From NCBI RefSeq assembly GCF_026213295.1, contig NC_079417.1, positions 3,738,406-3,802,405 of the forward strand: DNA of 64,000 nucleotides, given 5' to 3'. Position numbers and translations under genes: made by a program. The stretch comes from Gadus chalcogrammus. Lineage: Eukaryota; Chordata; Actinopteri; Gadiformes; Gadidae. Shown piece by piece: positions 45,561 through 61,003 of the stretch. Position 1 is the stretch's first letter; each line of letters starts with the position of its first letter. The notes under the pieces are model-generated. The model had not been told where the DNA came from and did not search any database. It saw nothing but the letters and a program-made list of their open reading frames with translations.

Positions 45561-48060
45561 AAAATTGAATAATCACGTAGTTTATAAACTGGCTATTAAT
45601 CGAAACACAGTTGGAGGGCAGAGGAGTTAATCAACAAATTATGAGACGTGTGATCAGGCTGCGATTATCTACCTGACCGCAGGCGGATGCCCATACCATG
45701 ACAGAGGTATCTGTTATGATCAGTCAGATCAGATGCATGTAACATGAGCGAAACACAAAGCAGAGAAAATGCAAAAAATACGAATATCATTTCAGATCAA
45801 GTCAAAAGCTCTTTCTACTCCTGCCTAATTGAGTGTGTTTAAAATTACATTCGGAACACTCTACAGTCAATTTGTGCAAAAGGCTTCACTTGTAGTCTAC
45901 AATACAGTTTATAGGCATATTATAGGCATTAATTAAGCATAATTTCTGTTCAATTCTGTTTATTTGATAAGGTGAACTGTGTACCCGGTTCTTTATTAAC
46001 CTTTGACCTATACCAGAGGTTCATATGCCTCATCACCACTAGAGGGCGCCCTCCCCTCCCCCTCTAGTTTAGCCAATCATAATAAAGTGTGAATTAAGGT
46101 ACCAGTTGTTGTTTTTATTTGTGTTCTGCCAGTGTAGAACTGTACTCCACAAACCTACGATGGCGCCCTCTGTGTTCTACGCTGGTGACTTGGAGACCTC
46201 TGGCAAACTGACAGCTTTACTTTAATTTGACTAACAGGTATGGGAGGTCTGTCTTACATATAAACTCTTTTATCCACACATCAGACATTAAAAATCCACA
46301 ACCCTGAAGACCAAAGGGCGAAGCAATCCTCTCTAGGTTCATGAAACTAAGAAATAGTTCAGTTTTCTGCCACTAGGGGGAGGGGGATCGCCCTTTAGGG
46401 TAGAGGATTAGAACACAATGTACAGAACATGATGTGCTGCCCACCCCAGTTCCTCCTCCTGTTACCACACGGGGCTAGTGATAATACACACATGTGCGTG
46501 TACATGCACTCTCTGCAGTCCTCTGTTCTATGGCCATACAGCTGTAGGCGCCACCATGAAGCTCTCTCTCTCTCACACGCACACACACAGAGTGGAGCCT
46601 CGGGCATGGTGACTAGTTTATTAAGACTCCCAGCTCAAGGGTACGATCCCTAACGTCCACAGTCTAACAGGCATTACTGATTAAGACGCCTTCACCCCTA
46701 CCTGCTCCTTTATTAAGGCACTGGTCTTAACTCTGTAACCCCTACCAGTTCGTTAATGAGGAGTCTCTGCATTCACTGTCCAACCCCTACCTGCTACTTG
46801 AGGGATGTGTACACCCCCTGCCGGAGTGCGTGTGTGTGATGGCTGGTTTAAGCGGCCTCACCTGGCCGCGTCTGATTTGACTCTGGGGTGGGGCGGGGCG
46901 AGGCTGCACACCTGGTGCACATTGAGTAAGCAGTGTTCATAGGTCAAACAAGCAATCGCCACACACACTCTGGGAGTTGTCCTAGATGACAACATGTATC
47001 ATGTGACCAGGCCGTGTATAATATACATCAAACTACAGTCACCTACGTGGAGTGTGGCTGCCCCATAGGTGCCATGACGCAGGGATGTTGCGTCACCCCC
47101 GTTTCAAAATATAATGGTAGGAATAAAAGAAAAAATGTACACATTGGGTTTCGTAGGGGCAGGTGCATTGGGCGTTGTCACATGCAAAAATGTACAGCCA
47201 ATGGAAAAACACGACTCTGGAAAAAACGTCCAGATTTCTTATTTGACAGAAATTAATTCTTGTGTTTAGTATACCCTTTAATGACCGGTCCCTACAGTCA
47301 CTGTGATAATAAAACAAACACGCGTCGGCACACTGCGTCCAGCGGGGGAGCTGGTGCGCAGAATATAGGAGTAGCAAAATGGTGGTCTTCAGAGGTCGAC
47401 CCCACAGTGGACCACCCCTCCTGACCTCTGAACCCAGCAGACCTCCGAGCACTAATTCTGGACCAGAGTCATTTTAGGTAAGGTGATCAACACCACAGCT
47501 CTTTGACATTTGGCCAACAACCCAGGATCCCCCGGCCCCTAGCAGGTTTCAAAATGAATGACCATGTATTATGATGTCCCCACACCGTCCATATCGCTCT
47601 AATCTCTCACCACCTCCTCCTACCTATTTCTGTCTGATCATTTACTCCTTCCTATCGTCTCTCCGACACCCTGCTGTGTGTTGGACCACGAAGCGGCTTC
47701 TTTCGCCGTCACCTGATGTATCTCTGACTGTGGACCATCTGATGTTCCTTTAAATAGACGTCCCTTGGAACCAGAGTAACGCTATAACTCACTCGGGACC
47801 TACATCTTCACCAGTGCATCGTTGGTCAATGATCTGCCCCAATGCAAAATAGTCTTTCGTTTTAAAGAGCTTCGCCTAGTCTCAGCTCCATGCCTGTTGT
47901 TGACAGATTTTGATCTCTACTGGTTGCTCCTTGATAACTTCTGGGCTCTACTGGCTTCTAACAGATTCTGGGTTCCATCCCCAATGTCCTAAAATGTATC
48001 CTCGTGTGTAGGCATCCTAGAAAATGATGCCCTACCTGTTGCTTATAGAGTTTGTTCAGG
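45560..48060. other. Intergenic between nudt19 and the LINE; no gene recognised
   Basis: Mostly single-copy sequence. About 46690-46800 holds diverged inverted copies of the nudt19-intron repeat unit (accccTacctgctcctttattaagg and tctgcattcactgtccaaccc). No exon is supported. Confidence 0.5.
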
Positions 48061-48062
48061 AT

Positions 48063-48330
48063 TTCAATTCAATTAAGTTCAATTTTATTTGTATAGCCCT
48101 TAATCACCATTACAGCCTCAAAGGGCTTAACAGGACAAATATATATGACACCCCCTTTACCCAAGCCCCCACAAGGGCAAGAAAAAATCTCCCTTAAATC
48201 TGCAAGGAAGAAATCTTGAGAAGAAACACATAGTAGGGGGATTCCTCCTTCCAGGGATGGTCTGGAGTGCAATGGGTGCCATGATTGACATACAGGTACA
48301 ATACATGAAAAACATACTAAATTGATGATG
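48063..48330. mobile_element. Common fish dispersed repeat (tcaattttatttgtatagcc)
   Basis: The phrase ttcaattttatttgtatagc and the later aaggaagaaatcttgagaagaa are hallmarks of a widespread fish interspersed repeat. I recognise the phrases but cannot name the family, and the ends are not defined. Confidence 0.55.
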
Positions 48331-50326
48331 CGGTGCTGGCTGGTTAACCATGAGGAGGGTCCAGGCATCCGGTCGCAGTCAACGCAGCACGCTTTGGCCT
48401 TGTCGGACCACAAGCTTTGCTGGACCACACAGAGGATCGCTGAACCATATTGGTTCAGTGATCTCACAGGCAACCCCGCCTCTCTCCATACGCAGAGTAC
48501 GCAGAGTGCGTAGGGCACCAAGTACCTGGGGGGGGGGGGCACCAAAAATTAAGGTTTGTAAAAAAAATAATACGTATATATTACATTATTGAACTACAAA
48601 AATATATATAAATTAGTTATGAAGAGGTCCACCGTTGTTTTATCTTAATTGTATATCCTATCACTCGGGGCCGTTGCCCAGGGCACAATTTAATGTTGAG
48701 TCGCCTAGGGCACCGAAACGGCCCGTGCCGGCCCTGCTCGCAGGTACCCGCTGAAGTAAACCCCCAGGGGCCCAGTTGCCCTTCTCTTATTACACCTTCT
48801 ATTTACGTGTGTATATGTTTTTACAGTTACTCCACTACTCTTTTGTTTTGTTGGTCTTCCTGGCTGTGTGCAACGATACAGGTTCCCAGCGTAACAACAC
48901 AACTGGTTGAACCTCCCACGAAAAGCTGGCAGGATAGCAAGTTTGCATTTGTCTGGTTTGTTATTCACCAAAACCCTTTTTTGGTCAAACCCATATTTAC
49001 AGAGAAGGAACTTATCCAGCTCGGAAAACAACGTATCAAGAGTGATGAAGAAATGGCTCCCCAGCTGGTTTGGGCAGATGCAACATCGGCCAGAGCCACT
49101 GGACCCTGGTGGTGCAATTCTGGGGTATGCCAGCGTAGGGCAACAGGTGTATATATGTAGAGTATCTTTTCCTTACCGAGCTCGTTTGGGAGGCTCGACT
49201 TGAACTTGCATAAGCGCGAAAGTACAAATTTGTGATGGAGCAACTGCTTGTAAAGTGCTTGCTTTTGGATTCGCCCTTGGAACATAGTTTATTACACATA
49301 CCAATCTGCACTGTTCATCGGTGGCACGTTGGGCAGGAGCCCAACGTTTCTTGGTCTGCACTTTTCTGATGATCTCACCTGCAGGTCTCACCACCAACTC
49401 CGCAGCCAAAAGGAACCGTACCCCCTACAATTTCTGCCTGTGTTCGGACCTTGGTATGCAGAACGACATTTCGGTCAGCCGTATACTATCTATGTGGATG
49501 AATGACAATGAAAAGGCCTTTTTTGGAAAAGAGAGCCGAACTGAACCTTTAATGACATGCATCTAAGATGAATCACTGTCAAGACACTTGGGATATAGGT
49601 TTTTGCAAAAACAAAACAGTGTCACAGAATATCTGATATAGGCCTACTTCTGTTCCTGTTTATGATCGACTGACATTAATAGACTTCCCTCTTAAAGTCA
49701 CAAAGCCAAAAGCCAACACCTCATAACCACCAAAACAAACTATTCCAACGAGGCTTCTGAAGTGGGTCAGAGGGCAGGGGTCGTTTTTTTTTATCGTTCA
49801 AAGCTAACCACCAAGACAATCACAATAGAGCTTAAAAAAAATCAAAAGCAATGTTGTACACGGCCACTCCTGCAAGCTGCTGGGATCAGTGTTGTATATT
49901 TATAAAGATGAATGTCACATATATCATAACGTGTTCCCTCGTTAAACGTCTGCAGTTGGATAACACCCATCTCGGTTAGGGCTAGCATGTATTTTTATAC
50001 CATCCAATCATGTGAGTGGATATGGATGCAGTCTGTATTCTGCGGTTCTGTGCTATTCTGCAGTATTACTGAGGTATGTATATTCTAGATACTTCTGTCT
50101 TTGTTCTGGTAGGTGGCAGAGGAAATGGCTGCACCCGCACCAGAGAGGGAACTCGTAAAACTCTGGGACACTCGTAAAGGTGTCACCAGCACAAATACGC
50201 TTAATAAGCAACTCACGCAACTTGTGTTTGAGAAAATCAATAGCCTATGTGTAGTTTACAAAAAAACTAAACATTCACTTCACTTTTACATGCAGGAAAA
50301 AAATAAATAATAATAATAATAATAAT

Positions 50327-50366
<40 letters not shown>

Positions 50367-51010
50367 GAAATATTAAATAAGAACTAGAACATACCATAAT
50401 AAAACATATACGGGGGATCCATATAGAGATACACTTGCTGGAATTATTCCCTATTGCTAAATAAATAATTTATAATGCATAATTCATAAAGTCAAGATCG
50501 ATATTATAATAATATCATTTTTATTCCCTTTTTTTAAGAAAAATAATTCCAGATTGAAAAATAATCACGTTGTCCAGCTTCTTATCAGATGGATGGTACG
50601 GTCTGATTAGTATGGGCAGTATTCACAACGTGAGCCCCCCCCACACGCGATTGTGTCTCGTTTTCGTTTTACGAAGGTCCTGTTGTGCATCATGATGTCA
50701 CAGCGCAATGCTTGCCTCCCTTCTGGAAGCATATCAGCATAACCGTGAAATTATTTGTCATTATGGGAAGACATTGTTGTGCTTGAAACTGCCACAGCGT
50801 TTCTCATGAGAGAAGTAGCAAGAAACTTGCCATTAGCCTAATAATAGCCTATTGTCTTATAGTTAATCAGGCTGATATGTGCGGTAGTAAATGCCGCGCC
50901 CTCTAATCTTCAGTCGACCAGCCAACATGTGTCGTTTCACTCGGGAACATTGCAACAAGGTTACAAGATCTATTGAAACTAAAAAAAAGTAGGCCTAAAT
51001 GTGGTTTGCA
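48330..51010. other. Intergenic, no gene recognised
   Basis: Contains a G run (48530-48540) with duplicated 'ggcaccaa' phrases and an (AAT)n(TA)n microsatellite (50305-50362). Overlapping frames on both strands around 48700-49570 have no domain I can name. Confidence 0.4.
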
Positions 51011-51061
51011 CTAAATGTTGTCTTTCCCCTTTATTTTTTTCTCAACGTGAACAATACCAAA
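51011..51061. repeat. 51-bp direct repeat, copy 1 (LINE target site duplicate)
   Basis: ctaaatgttgtctttcccct and the following 31 bases to caataccaaa recur perfectly as 51231-51250 plus 54632-54662, i.e. the LINE target sequence. Before the LINE inserted, the two copies were 220 bp apart. Confidence 0.93.
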
Positions 51062-51195
51062 CTAGAACTGCAAGCCGTTATCCAGGGGTCCAAGAAATGT
51101 GCATTTCGCCGGCACAACGCGAAGCATGTGTTCAAAACGCTACCGTGAACCTGTGGATATAAAGGTTTTGACTGTGGGAGGTTCGGTGTGTTTTG

Positions 51196-51225
51196 AACTA
51201 AATGTTGTCTTTCCAACATTTAGTT
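51196..51225. repeat. 12-bp hairpin AACTAAATGTTG
   Basis: Perfect arms at 51196-51207 and 51214-51225 around the loop tctttc, just left of the LINE insertion. The arm sequence is also part of the 51-bp direct repeat. Confidence 0.9.
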
Positions 51226-51250
51226 TTGAACTAAATGTTGTCTTTCCCCT

Positions 51251-54200
51251 CTCCTGGAACCGTCACCTTATCGTGGTGGAGAGGTTTGCGTGTCCCTGTG
51301 AACCTGAGGGCTGTGTTGTCTGGAGCCTTGTGCTCCTGGTAGGGTCTCTCATGGCAGAGTGGTCTCAGGCGAGGGGCCAGACTAAGAATGGTTCAAAAAT
51401 CCTCAATGAATATCGAAAAAAGAGGAGATGTGACCCGGCCCGGAGGAAGCCCGGGGCCCCCGTCTGGAGCTAGGCCCAGACGGAGGGCTCGATGGCGAGC
51501 GCCTGGTGGCCGGGTTTGCCACGGAGCCCGGTCGGGCACAGCCCGAACAAACTACGTGGCACCCCCCCTCTCTTCATCTCATGGGCCCACCACCTGTGGG
51601 AAGACCCGTTGGGGTCGGGTGCGCAGCCACATGGGTGGCAGCGAAGGTCAGGGGTCTCGACGGACCAGACCCGGGCGGCAGAAGCTAGCTCTGGGGACGT
51701 GGAACGTCACCTCGCTGTGGGGAAAGGAACCGGAGCTTGTGAGGGAGGTGGAGCGCTATCAGTTAGATCTGGTGGGGCTTACCTCCACGCACAGTCTCAG
51801 CTCTGGTACCGTACTCCTGGATAAGGGTTGGACTCTATTCTTCTCCGGAGTTGCCAAGGGCGTGAGGCGCCGGGCGGGTGTGGGGATACTCATAAATCCC
51901 CGGCTGAGCGCCGCGGTGTTGGAGTTTACCCCGGTAGACGAGAGGGTCGCCTCCCTGCGCCTAAGGGTTGTAGGGGGGAAAACTCTGACTGTTGTTTGTG
52001 CGTATGCACCAAACAGCAGTTCAGAGTACTCGGCCTTCTTGGAGACCCTGAATGGAGTCCTGTATGGGGCTCCAGTAGGGGACTCCGTAGTTCTGCTGGG
52101 TGACTTCAACGCCCACGTGGGCAACGATGGAGACACCTGGAGAGGCGTGGTGGGGAGGAACGGCCTCCCTGATCTAAACCCGAACGGTCGTTTGTTATTG
52201 GACTTCTGTGCTAGTCATGGATTATCCATAACAAACACCATGTTCGAACATAAGGGTGCTCATAAGTGTACCTGGTACCAGAGTACCCTAGGCCGAAGAT
52301 CAATGATCGATTTTGTGATCGTGTCATCTGATCTGAGGCCGCATGTTTTGGACACTCGGGTAAAGAGAGGGGCGGAACTGTCAACCGACCACCATCTGGT
52401 TGTGAGTTGGATCAGGGAATGGGGGAAATTTCCGGATAGACCTGGTAAGCCCAAACGCGTAGTGCGGGTGAACTGGGAACGTCTGGAGGAGGCCCCCGTC
52501 CTAGGTATCTTCAACTCACACCTCCGGCGGAGTTTTTCTAGCATTCCTGTGGAGGTTGGGGACATTGAGCCGGAGTGGGCTGTGTTCAAAGCCTCCATTG
52601 CTGAAGCTGCGGTGGCTAGCTGTGGCCTCAGGGTCTTAGGCTCCTCAAGGGGCGGTAACCCTCGGACACCGTGGTGGACACCGGTGGTCAGGGAAGCCGT
52701 CCGATTGAAGAAGGAGGCCTTCCGGGATATGATATCCTGGAGGACTCCTGACTCGGTTGCAGGGTACCGACAGGCCCGAAGGGCTGCAGCTGCTGCCGTG
52801 TCGGAGGCTAAGCAGCGGGTGTGGGAGAAGTTCGGAGAGGCCATGGAGAAGGACTTTCGGTCGGCACCAAAGTGTTTCTGGAAGACTATCCGGCACCTCA
52901 GGAGGGGGAAACGGGGAACCGTCCAAGCTGTGTACAGTAAGGAGGGGACTCTGTTGACCTCAACTGAGGAGGTCGTCGGACGTTGGAAGGAACACTTTGA
53001 GGAACTCCTGAACCCGAATAACACGCCCTCTATGTTGGAGGCAGAGCTCGAGGTTGATGGTGTTTCGTCGTCAATTTCCCTGGTGGAGGTCACTGAGGTA
53101 GTCAAACATCTCCGCAGTGGCAAAGCCCCAGGGATTGATGAGATCCAGCCAGAAATGCTAAAGGCTCTGGGTGTTGAGGGGCTGTCATGGTTGACACGCC
53201 TATTCAACATCGCGTGGGAGTCGGGTACAGTGCCAAAGGAGTGGCAAACCGGGGTGGTGGTTCCCCTGTTCAAAAAGGGGGACCAGAGAGTGTGTGCCAA
53301 TTACCGGGGTATCACACTTCTCAGCCTCCCTGGTAAAGTCTACTCCAAGGTACTGGAAAGGAGGGTTCGGCCGGTCGTCGAACCTCAGATTGAAGAGGAA
53401 CAATGCGGTTTTCGCCCCGGACGTGGAACTACGGACCAGCTCTTCACTCTCGCAAGGATCCTGGAGGGGGCCTGGGAGTATGCCCATCCGGTCTACATGT
53501 GTTTTGTGGATCTGGAGAAGGCGTATGACCGGGTCCCCCGGGAGAAACTGTGGGAGGTGCTGCGGGAGTATGGGGTAAAGGGGTCTATCCTCAGGGCCAT
53601 CCAATCCCTGTACTCCCAAAGCGAGAGCTGTGTTCGCGTCCTCGGCAGCCAGTCAGTTTCGTTCTCGGTGGGTGCTGGGCTCCGCCAGGGCTGCGCCTTG
53701 TCACCAATCCTGTTTGTGATATACATGGACAGGATATCGAGGCGTAGTCGTGGTGGGGAGGGGTTGCAGTTCGGTGGTCTGAGGATCTCGTCACTGCTTT
53801 TTGCGGATGATGTGGTCCTCATGGGATCATCGGCCTGTGACCTTCAGCACTCACTGGATCGGCTGGCGGCCGAGTGTGAAGCGGCTGGGATGAGGATCAG
53901 CACCGCTAAATCTGAGGCCATGACTCTTAGCAGGAAACCGATGGATTGCTTACTCCGGGTAGGAAATGAGTCCTTAGCCCAAGTGAAGGAGTTCAAGTAC
54001 CTCGGGGTCTTGTTCGCGAGTGAGGGTACTATGGAACGTGAGATTGGCCGGAGAATCGGAGCAGCGGGGGCGGTATTGCGTTCGCTTTACCGCACCGTTG
54101 TGACGAAAAGAGAGCTGAGCCGCAAGGCAAAGCTCTCGATCTACCGGTCGATCTTCGTTCCTATCCTCACCTATGGTCATGAGGGCTGGGTGATGACCGA

Positions 54201-54615
54201 AAGGACGAGATCGCGGGTACAAGCGGCCGAGATGAGTTTTCTCAGAAGGGTGGTTGGCGTCTCCCTTAGGGATAGGGTGAGAAGCTCAGCCATCCGTGAG
54301 GAACTCGGATTAGAGCCGCTGCTCCTTTACTTAGAAAGGAGTCAGCTGAGGTGGTTCGGGCATCTGGTAAGGATGCCCACTGGGCGCCTTCCTTGGGAGG
54401 TGTTTCAGGCACGTCCAGTGGGGAGGAGACCTCGGGGAAGACCCAGGACTAGGTGGAGAGATTATATCTCAACACTGGCCTGGGAACGCCTCGGGATCCC
54501 CCCGTCAGAGTTGGTCAATGTGGCCCGGGAAAGGGAAGTCTGGGGCCCCCTGCTTGAGCTGCTCCCCCCGCGACCCGACCCCGGATAAGCGGAAGAAAAT
54601 GAGATGAGAGATGAG
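51251..54615 (+). mobile_element. Near-complete non-LTR retrotransposon (LINE)
   Basis: Bounded by a perfect 16-bp target duplication ATGTTGTCTTTCCCCT (51235-51250 and 54616-54631). It has a short GC-rich 5' region (ctcctggaaccgtcaccttatcg), one long plus-strand reading frame, and a 3' tail gataagcggaagaaaatgag with ATGAG-like repeats. The 3365-bp copy is not 5'-truncated at the expected start. It resembles the abundant fish family with an apurinic-type endonuclease and reverse transcriptase in one protein. The clade (I/Nimbus- or L2-like) is my inference. Confidence 0.93.
51388..54588 (+). CDS. LINE endonuclease/reverse transcriptase polyprotein, intact
   Basis: A 1066-codon uninterrupted frame. 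After a basic Pro/Arg-rich leader (1-98) comes an apurinic-endonuclease-like domain: [11 protein letters not shown] at about 100, [10 protein letters not shown] at 236-245, STDHHLVV at 332-339. Reverse transcriptase follows: [43 protein letters not shown] (about 705) and FADDVVL (about 805). The C-terminal region has [30 protein letters not shown] and [10 protein letters not shown]. The segment that usually carries the catalytic QET-type Glu reads VGLTSTHS. I believe this is normal for the family. The true start codon is uncertain. Intactness suggests recent activity, but the copy may still be silent. Confidence 0.93.
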   Translation: MVQKSSMNIEKRGDVTRPGGSPGPPSGARPRRRARWRAPGGRVCHGARSGTARTNYVAPPLSSSHGPTTCGKTRWGRVRSHMGGSEGQGSRRTRPGRQKLALGTWNVTSLWGKEPELVREVERYQLDLVGLTSTHSLSSGTVLLDKGWTLFFSGVAKGVRRRAGVGILINPRLSAAVLEFTPVDERVASLRLRVVGGKTLTVVCAYAPNSSSEYSAFLETLNGVLYGAPVGDSVVLLGDFNAHVGNDGDTWRGVVGRNGLPDLNPNGRLLLDFCASHGLSITNTMFEHKGAHKCTWYQSTLGRRSMIDFVIVSSDLRPHVLDTRVKRGAELSTDHHLVVSWIREWGKFPDRPGKPKRVVRVNWERLEEAPVLGIFNSHLRRSFSSIPVEVGDIEPEWAVFKASIAEAAVASCGLRVLGSSRGGNPRTPWWTPVVREAVRLKKEAFRDMISWRTPDSVAGYRQARRAAAAAVSEAKQRVWEKFGEAMEKDFRSAPKCFWKTIRHLRRGKRGTVQAVYSKEGTLLTSTEEVVGRWKEHFEELLNPNNTPSMLEAELEVDGVSSSISLVEVTEVVKHLRSGKAPGIDEIQPEMLKALGVEGLSWLTRLFNIAWESGTVPKEWQTGVVVPLFKKGDQRVCANYRGITLLSLPGKVYSKVLERRVRPVVEPQIEEEQCGFRPGRGTTDQLFTLARILEGAWEYAHPVYMCFVDLEKAYDRVPREKLWEVLREYGVKGSILRAIQSLYSQSESCVRVLGSQSVSFSVGAGLRQGCALSPILFVIYMDRISRRSRGGEGLQFGGLRISSLLFADDVVLMGSSACDLQHSLDRLAAECEAAGMRISTAKSEAMTLSRKPMDCLLRVGNESLAQVKEFKYLGVLFASEGTMEREIGRRIGAAGAVLRSLYRTVVTKRELSRKAKLSIYRSIFVPILTYGHEGWVMTERTRSRVQAAEMSFLRRVVGVSLRDRVRSSAIREELGLEPLLLYLERSQLRWFGHLVRMPTGRLPWEVFQARPVGRRPRGRPRTRWRDYISTLAWERLGIPPSELVNVAREREVWGPLLELLPPRPDPG

Positions 54616-54712
54616 ATGTTGTCTTTCCCCTTTATTTTTTTCTCAACGTGAACAATACCAAATAAGTTATTTTCTGGGAAGAACAAAGTGATCACACAAA
54701 CCTTTTTCTTAT

Positions 54713-54713
54713 G

Positions 54714-54790
<77 letters not shown>
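54713..54790. repeat. (GT)n microsatellite
   Basis: About 39 GT units, followed by GC-interrupted variants to about 54835. Confidence 0.97.
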
Positions 54791-54792
<2 letters not shown>

Positions 54793-54989
54793 TGTGTGGG
54801 TGTGCGCGCGCGCCTGCTTGTGTGTGTGCGTGCGTGCGTCTCTGCTGGAGGTTGAGCTGCAGAATATCGAACTGGCTGCTCCAGGTTTCCATAGCGTGTG
54901 TGCGCGTTTGTGTGTGTGTATTATGTGCTGTGTGTGCTTTTTAAGCTGGCAAAGATACAACCAGCTAAGTAGCAAACATACAAATACCT

Positions 54990-55540
54990 AACCTAACGAG
55001 AAGAGTTGTTAAACCGGCTGACACAGCTAACTTACTAGCTGTATATCTGCTAGCAAATATGCTCACCCAGGTACACAAATACAGTATGGTCACTTCCAAA
55101 TGTACAGGCAGGCTGACACGTGTACAGCTGTTGGAACCCAATGTATACATGCCAGTATGTATGCTTTAACGCACGCACGGCATGCTAAACTTTAGTTAAT
55201 GTTTTCCTACATGGCACTGTTACAGATGTATACCCTTAACTACATCAGTGTGTATGTGAAAGATATGCATGTCTGATATTCTATCCGCCAGTAGGAACAA
55301 CAAAGGTCATGCTTTTGGTTGGATTAAAGGGATAGCTTTTGTTTGTTTGTTTATCTATTTGAATGTATTAATCTATTTGTTTCGTTAGTCGTTCTTTGTG
55401 CAATTATATTGTTGTTATTTTTTAGCTTGTTCTAGTGTTAGTTGTCAGTCAGAAACTATACAGCTCAGGCTTAAAAAACAAAAAACTTTATTTAGAGGTC
55501 AATGTCTTATTATGAACTTTCTTAACCATTTATAGGTCTT
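54990..55540. other. Intergenic, nothing recognised
   Basis: Single-copy AT-rich sequence, ending in a short CA run (55547-55572). Confidence 0.5.
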
Positions 55541-55607
55541 AACTTACACACACACACACACACACACACACGTATCAATTTGTGCACTCAATACATTCTA
55601 AACACAT

Positions 55608-57940
<2,333 letters not shown>

Positions 57941-57944
57941 TGGG

Positions 57945-58420
57945 GGTCAGACACAGGGATCTGTAAGACAAAAGAAAAGGGCCATTTGATGTTGGAGACA
58001 GACAACTGGCAGGGGAGAGGATGAGAACAGGAGAAGAACAGGTGAAGACATAAATGACCTAAAGGTGTGGGACAGGTGTGGTACAGGTGTGGGGGGCTGG
58101 CAGGGGGCGGTGTGAGGACGGGGAGTAGGTGCCATCAACTAAAGGTGCGGGGGAGCCCAGGCCTGTTGGTCTCTGGGGGATCTGTTGTTGGGCTGTGAGA
58201 TAAGGGAAGGGCCATTTGATGCTAATGCCAACCCCTCTGTGGCTCCGGTGATCAGAAGAACTAAAGGGCGTTAGAGGCCGACTTCTGCCTGGGAGGAGGA
58301 TGAGAACAGGTTGATTGGGAACATAGGGAGGTAAAAACACTGGGGGGAAAAAGGGGGGAAAAGGTGTCTTCAACTAACAGTGTGGGTCAGAGACAAGGCT
58401 CTGGCAGTAAAGGGCAAAAC
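57945..58420. repeat. Diverged tandem duplication (~230 bp)
   Basis: Phrases recur in order: gtcagacacagggatctgtaa / gtcagagacaaggctctggca; aagggccatttgatg (twice); aggatgagaacagg (twice); ggtgccatcaactaaaggtg / ggtgtcttcaactaacagtg. This indicates about two old tandem copies. Confidence 0.65.
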
Positions 58421-58739
58421 AGCATGAGGCGAAACCATTTCTGTCTCATAATTAATGCAATCCTCAACAAATATATGACTACACATGTGACTACGGATAG
58501 TTGTCTGACAGTACTACAACTCTCTCTTACATGTTCAACAGAATGATGACCAGAGGAGAACTAATCTTTTCATCCCCTCATCTAAAACAACACAGCTGTT
58601 TGGTCCAGGGATAAGCAGCTTTCCCCCAATGAGGACCAGAGTCACCCATCCCAGCAACCAGGATCACGCGATGGACGACGTGTATGCTTATATACCAACA
58701 TGGATCACATCAGACCGCAGTTGTTGGTTAGAAGGCATT

Positions 58740-60850
58740 TTATTTTGGAGGTTTGACTTCATTGCACAAGATACATAGAAACAAAAACATTTCTTCAAGG
58801 AAGGAAAAGTTAAAACAAAAAAATGTTGATCCACGGTAAACATCTCGGAGCACAATTTATAAGTCTACATACTCCAACTGGTCTTTACTCATTTCATATA
58901 ATGCATTCTATGTATTATTAGTATACGTATGGTCTTCAACCTTATAAAGACCTCAATGTTCCAGTCAAGGCATAAGGTTTGTAGAGATGATGATATTTAT
59001 GTGTTAGGGGTTAGACAAGTGCATTCAGAGACAGGTTATCAAACAGCAGGTTGGGTTATGTTTTTTGGCAAAGTGCTTACAGGTAGACTCAGGAGGTTAG
59101 GAATCATACCAAGAACCTAAGGCCAGGGAGTCTGGATGATGTCCATTCTAAAAGGATAAACAAGACCCAACCAGGCGCAGTCCATCCTCCTTTCCCGAGT
59201 CGGGTCGGGCCATGACACTCCACTGCTCAGCCAATGAACAGTGGTTACGGGCTGTATTTCTGCCCAGTGATGCACAAGGCGAAGGGCGGGGCTTACGGCC
59301 GGAGGGGCGACACGTGGCGCCCAACGAGGTCAGCGCCTGTCACATGGCATCACATCTGCCCACCGACCCCAGTCTGAACGTGCAGACACGCGTTTCCTTC
59401 TTCAAAAAACAAACAACTTCTGTGTATAGAGGTTCACAAAATGTGATGCGTGCACGCGTTAAAAGCTGATAAGGCTCTCATCAAGCGTTTGCTCCCAGTC
59501 GCATAGCACTATTAAAGCGTTCCCTAGAAGTGTGAGAAATCTGATAGCGCTCGTCATTGCCATGTTACACATGCACTCAGACTCCCAACCAACAGATGAC
59601 AGAGCTCTTGAACAGCTTTTCTATAAGTGCACCAGAACATTGTGTTGCAGAACCAGACCATTGTAGACTAGCCGCCATTTTTTAAAAGCCAAACACCAGG
59701 AACACAAAATGGCTCCAACAAAATACCAATAACCACCAGAGCAACGTTCTGGTAAATTAAATAAACGCTAGAGTTAAAGAACACCTCTTTAACATATCCG
59801 CCCCAGCCGAGGACACTACGTTGTGGGTGAGTCACTCGCACGACATTGCTAAATGCCACAGGAAGTGGTGTCACAGAGAAGTAACATCTAAGGCCTGGGT
59901 TTTGAAATTTGTCAGCTTGTGGTTAAACTACTCAAGCATTGTCTGGATTACCAACAAGACTTGAAATTACCGACTTGAAATCTTTCAATTAAAGTGTCAC
60001 AGCTTTATTAAATCAGTTCATAAACGAAGTCATATACATTCATCAATAAAAACACAATATTCGAAGATTCTAGGTTAAAATTAGGGCACGCACACACATG
60101 CAGTTCAATGAAAAAAGACGTTTCAATGACAGTCCTGGTGTGCTGCCCAGGGCTCAGAAACAGAACAGGGGAAAATATACAAGTAGTGATGAATACAACG
60201 TCAAAGTCCTTCCTAAAAACGTTTCACTCGTATACTGTGCAAATACTGTTACAGATACCAAACAAGCATGAATATGGACCGAGAGAGAGAAGGTCCCGCT
60301 TAGATTCTGGACACGCAACAGGGATTTCCTAAAGTGGAGAGTGACTGAAAAAAAAAAAAAAAAAAAAAAAAAAGAATATATAGAAAACACTGAAGAGAGC
60401 CATCGGTCTGCCCAGAGCTCCACTTTTGAGGAAATGATTACAGGCGGCATGCATCCCTTCAGAAGACTCCACCCCCTCACATCATTCCACCGCCTTCCTC
60501 CTCGCTATACCACCAGAAAGGTTCACAGTTTAGAACAGCATTATCAGAACCTCAGCAACCCCCCCCCCCGGTCAAATATAGACCGCCAATTCTGCTTCTC
60601 CAAAAAAAGGCCATGATGAACAACATCCAGCAGGACTAACTAAAACACAACAGGTCCTTACAGCAGGACTAGAGCCTTCTCAACACTATCGTTGGTGAGG
60701 GCAGGAGAGGGTGATGGATGTGGGGAAAGGGTGCTGGCGGGCCCAGGCCTACGTTCTCAACCACTTTCTCTGTCCCAGCCCACCCGGTCAAATCGTCTTC
60801 ATCTTGTAGTCGTGCGGATGGCTTCAGAGTATTTCAGGCTGGCGTCGGGG
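58740..60850 (-). other. Region downstream of the small gene; probable 3' UTR at its right end
   Basis: No coding evidence. An AATAAA (plus-strand tttatt, 60005-60010) could end the transcript of the 60857 gene, giving an 0.85-kb 3' UTR. A poly-A run lies at 60350-60373. About 58980-59060 holds a diverged unit of the nudt19-intron repeat. Confidence 0.35.
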
Positions 60851-60856
60851 CTCTGA

Positions 60857-61003
60857 TCAGGGCGGCGGCTGGTCCTGGGCCGTCTCGGTCATCTGCTTGG
60901 CACTGTAGTAGGACAGGCCCAGGCCCAAGATGGCCAGCATCATGGCAATCTGGTTCACGGCCCGGTCGTGAGGCTTGGTCTGGACCTCTCCGGCCACTTG
61001 CCT
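60857..61003 (-). CDS. Unidentified small membrane protein, last exon
   Basis: Acceptor TTGGCCACAG, then 49 codons to TGA. The peptide starts RQVAGEVQTKPHDRAVNQ, contains one hydrophobic segment (IAMMLAILGLGLSYYS) and ends in a polar tail with three prolines. It joins in phase 0 to the exon at 62682-62814. A short basic N terminus plus one membrane span would suit a mitochondrial or other organelle small membrane protein, but I do not recognise the family. Confidence 0.72.
   Translation of the reverse strand, partial: RQVAGEVQTKPHDRAVNQIAMMLAILGLGLSYYSAKQMTETAQDQPPP

Noticed and set aside
48693..49571. Overlapping frames on both strands suggesting a decayed transposase
   Set aside because: I could not match any frame to a named transposase, and the frames are broken. 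The region is left as unassigned.
52260..53300. 346-codon minus-strand frame
   Set aside because: Antisense shadow of the LINE reverse-transcriptase frame, without its own domain features.
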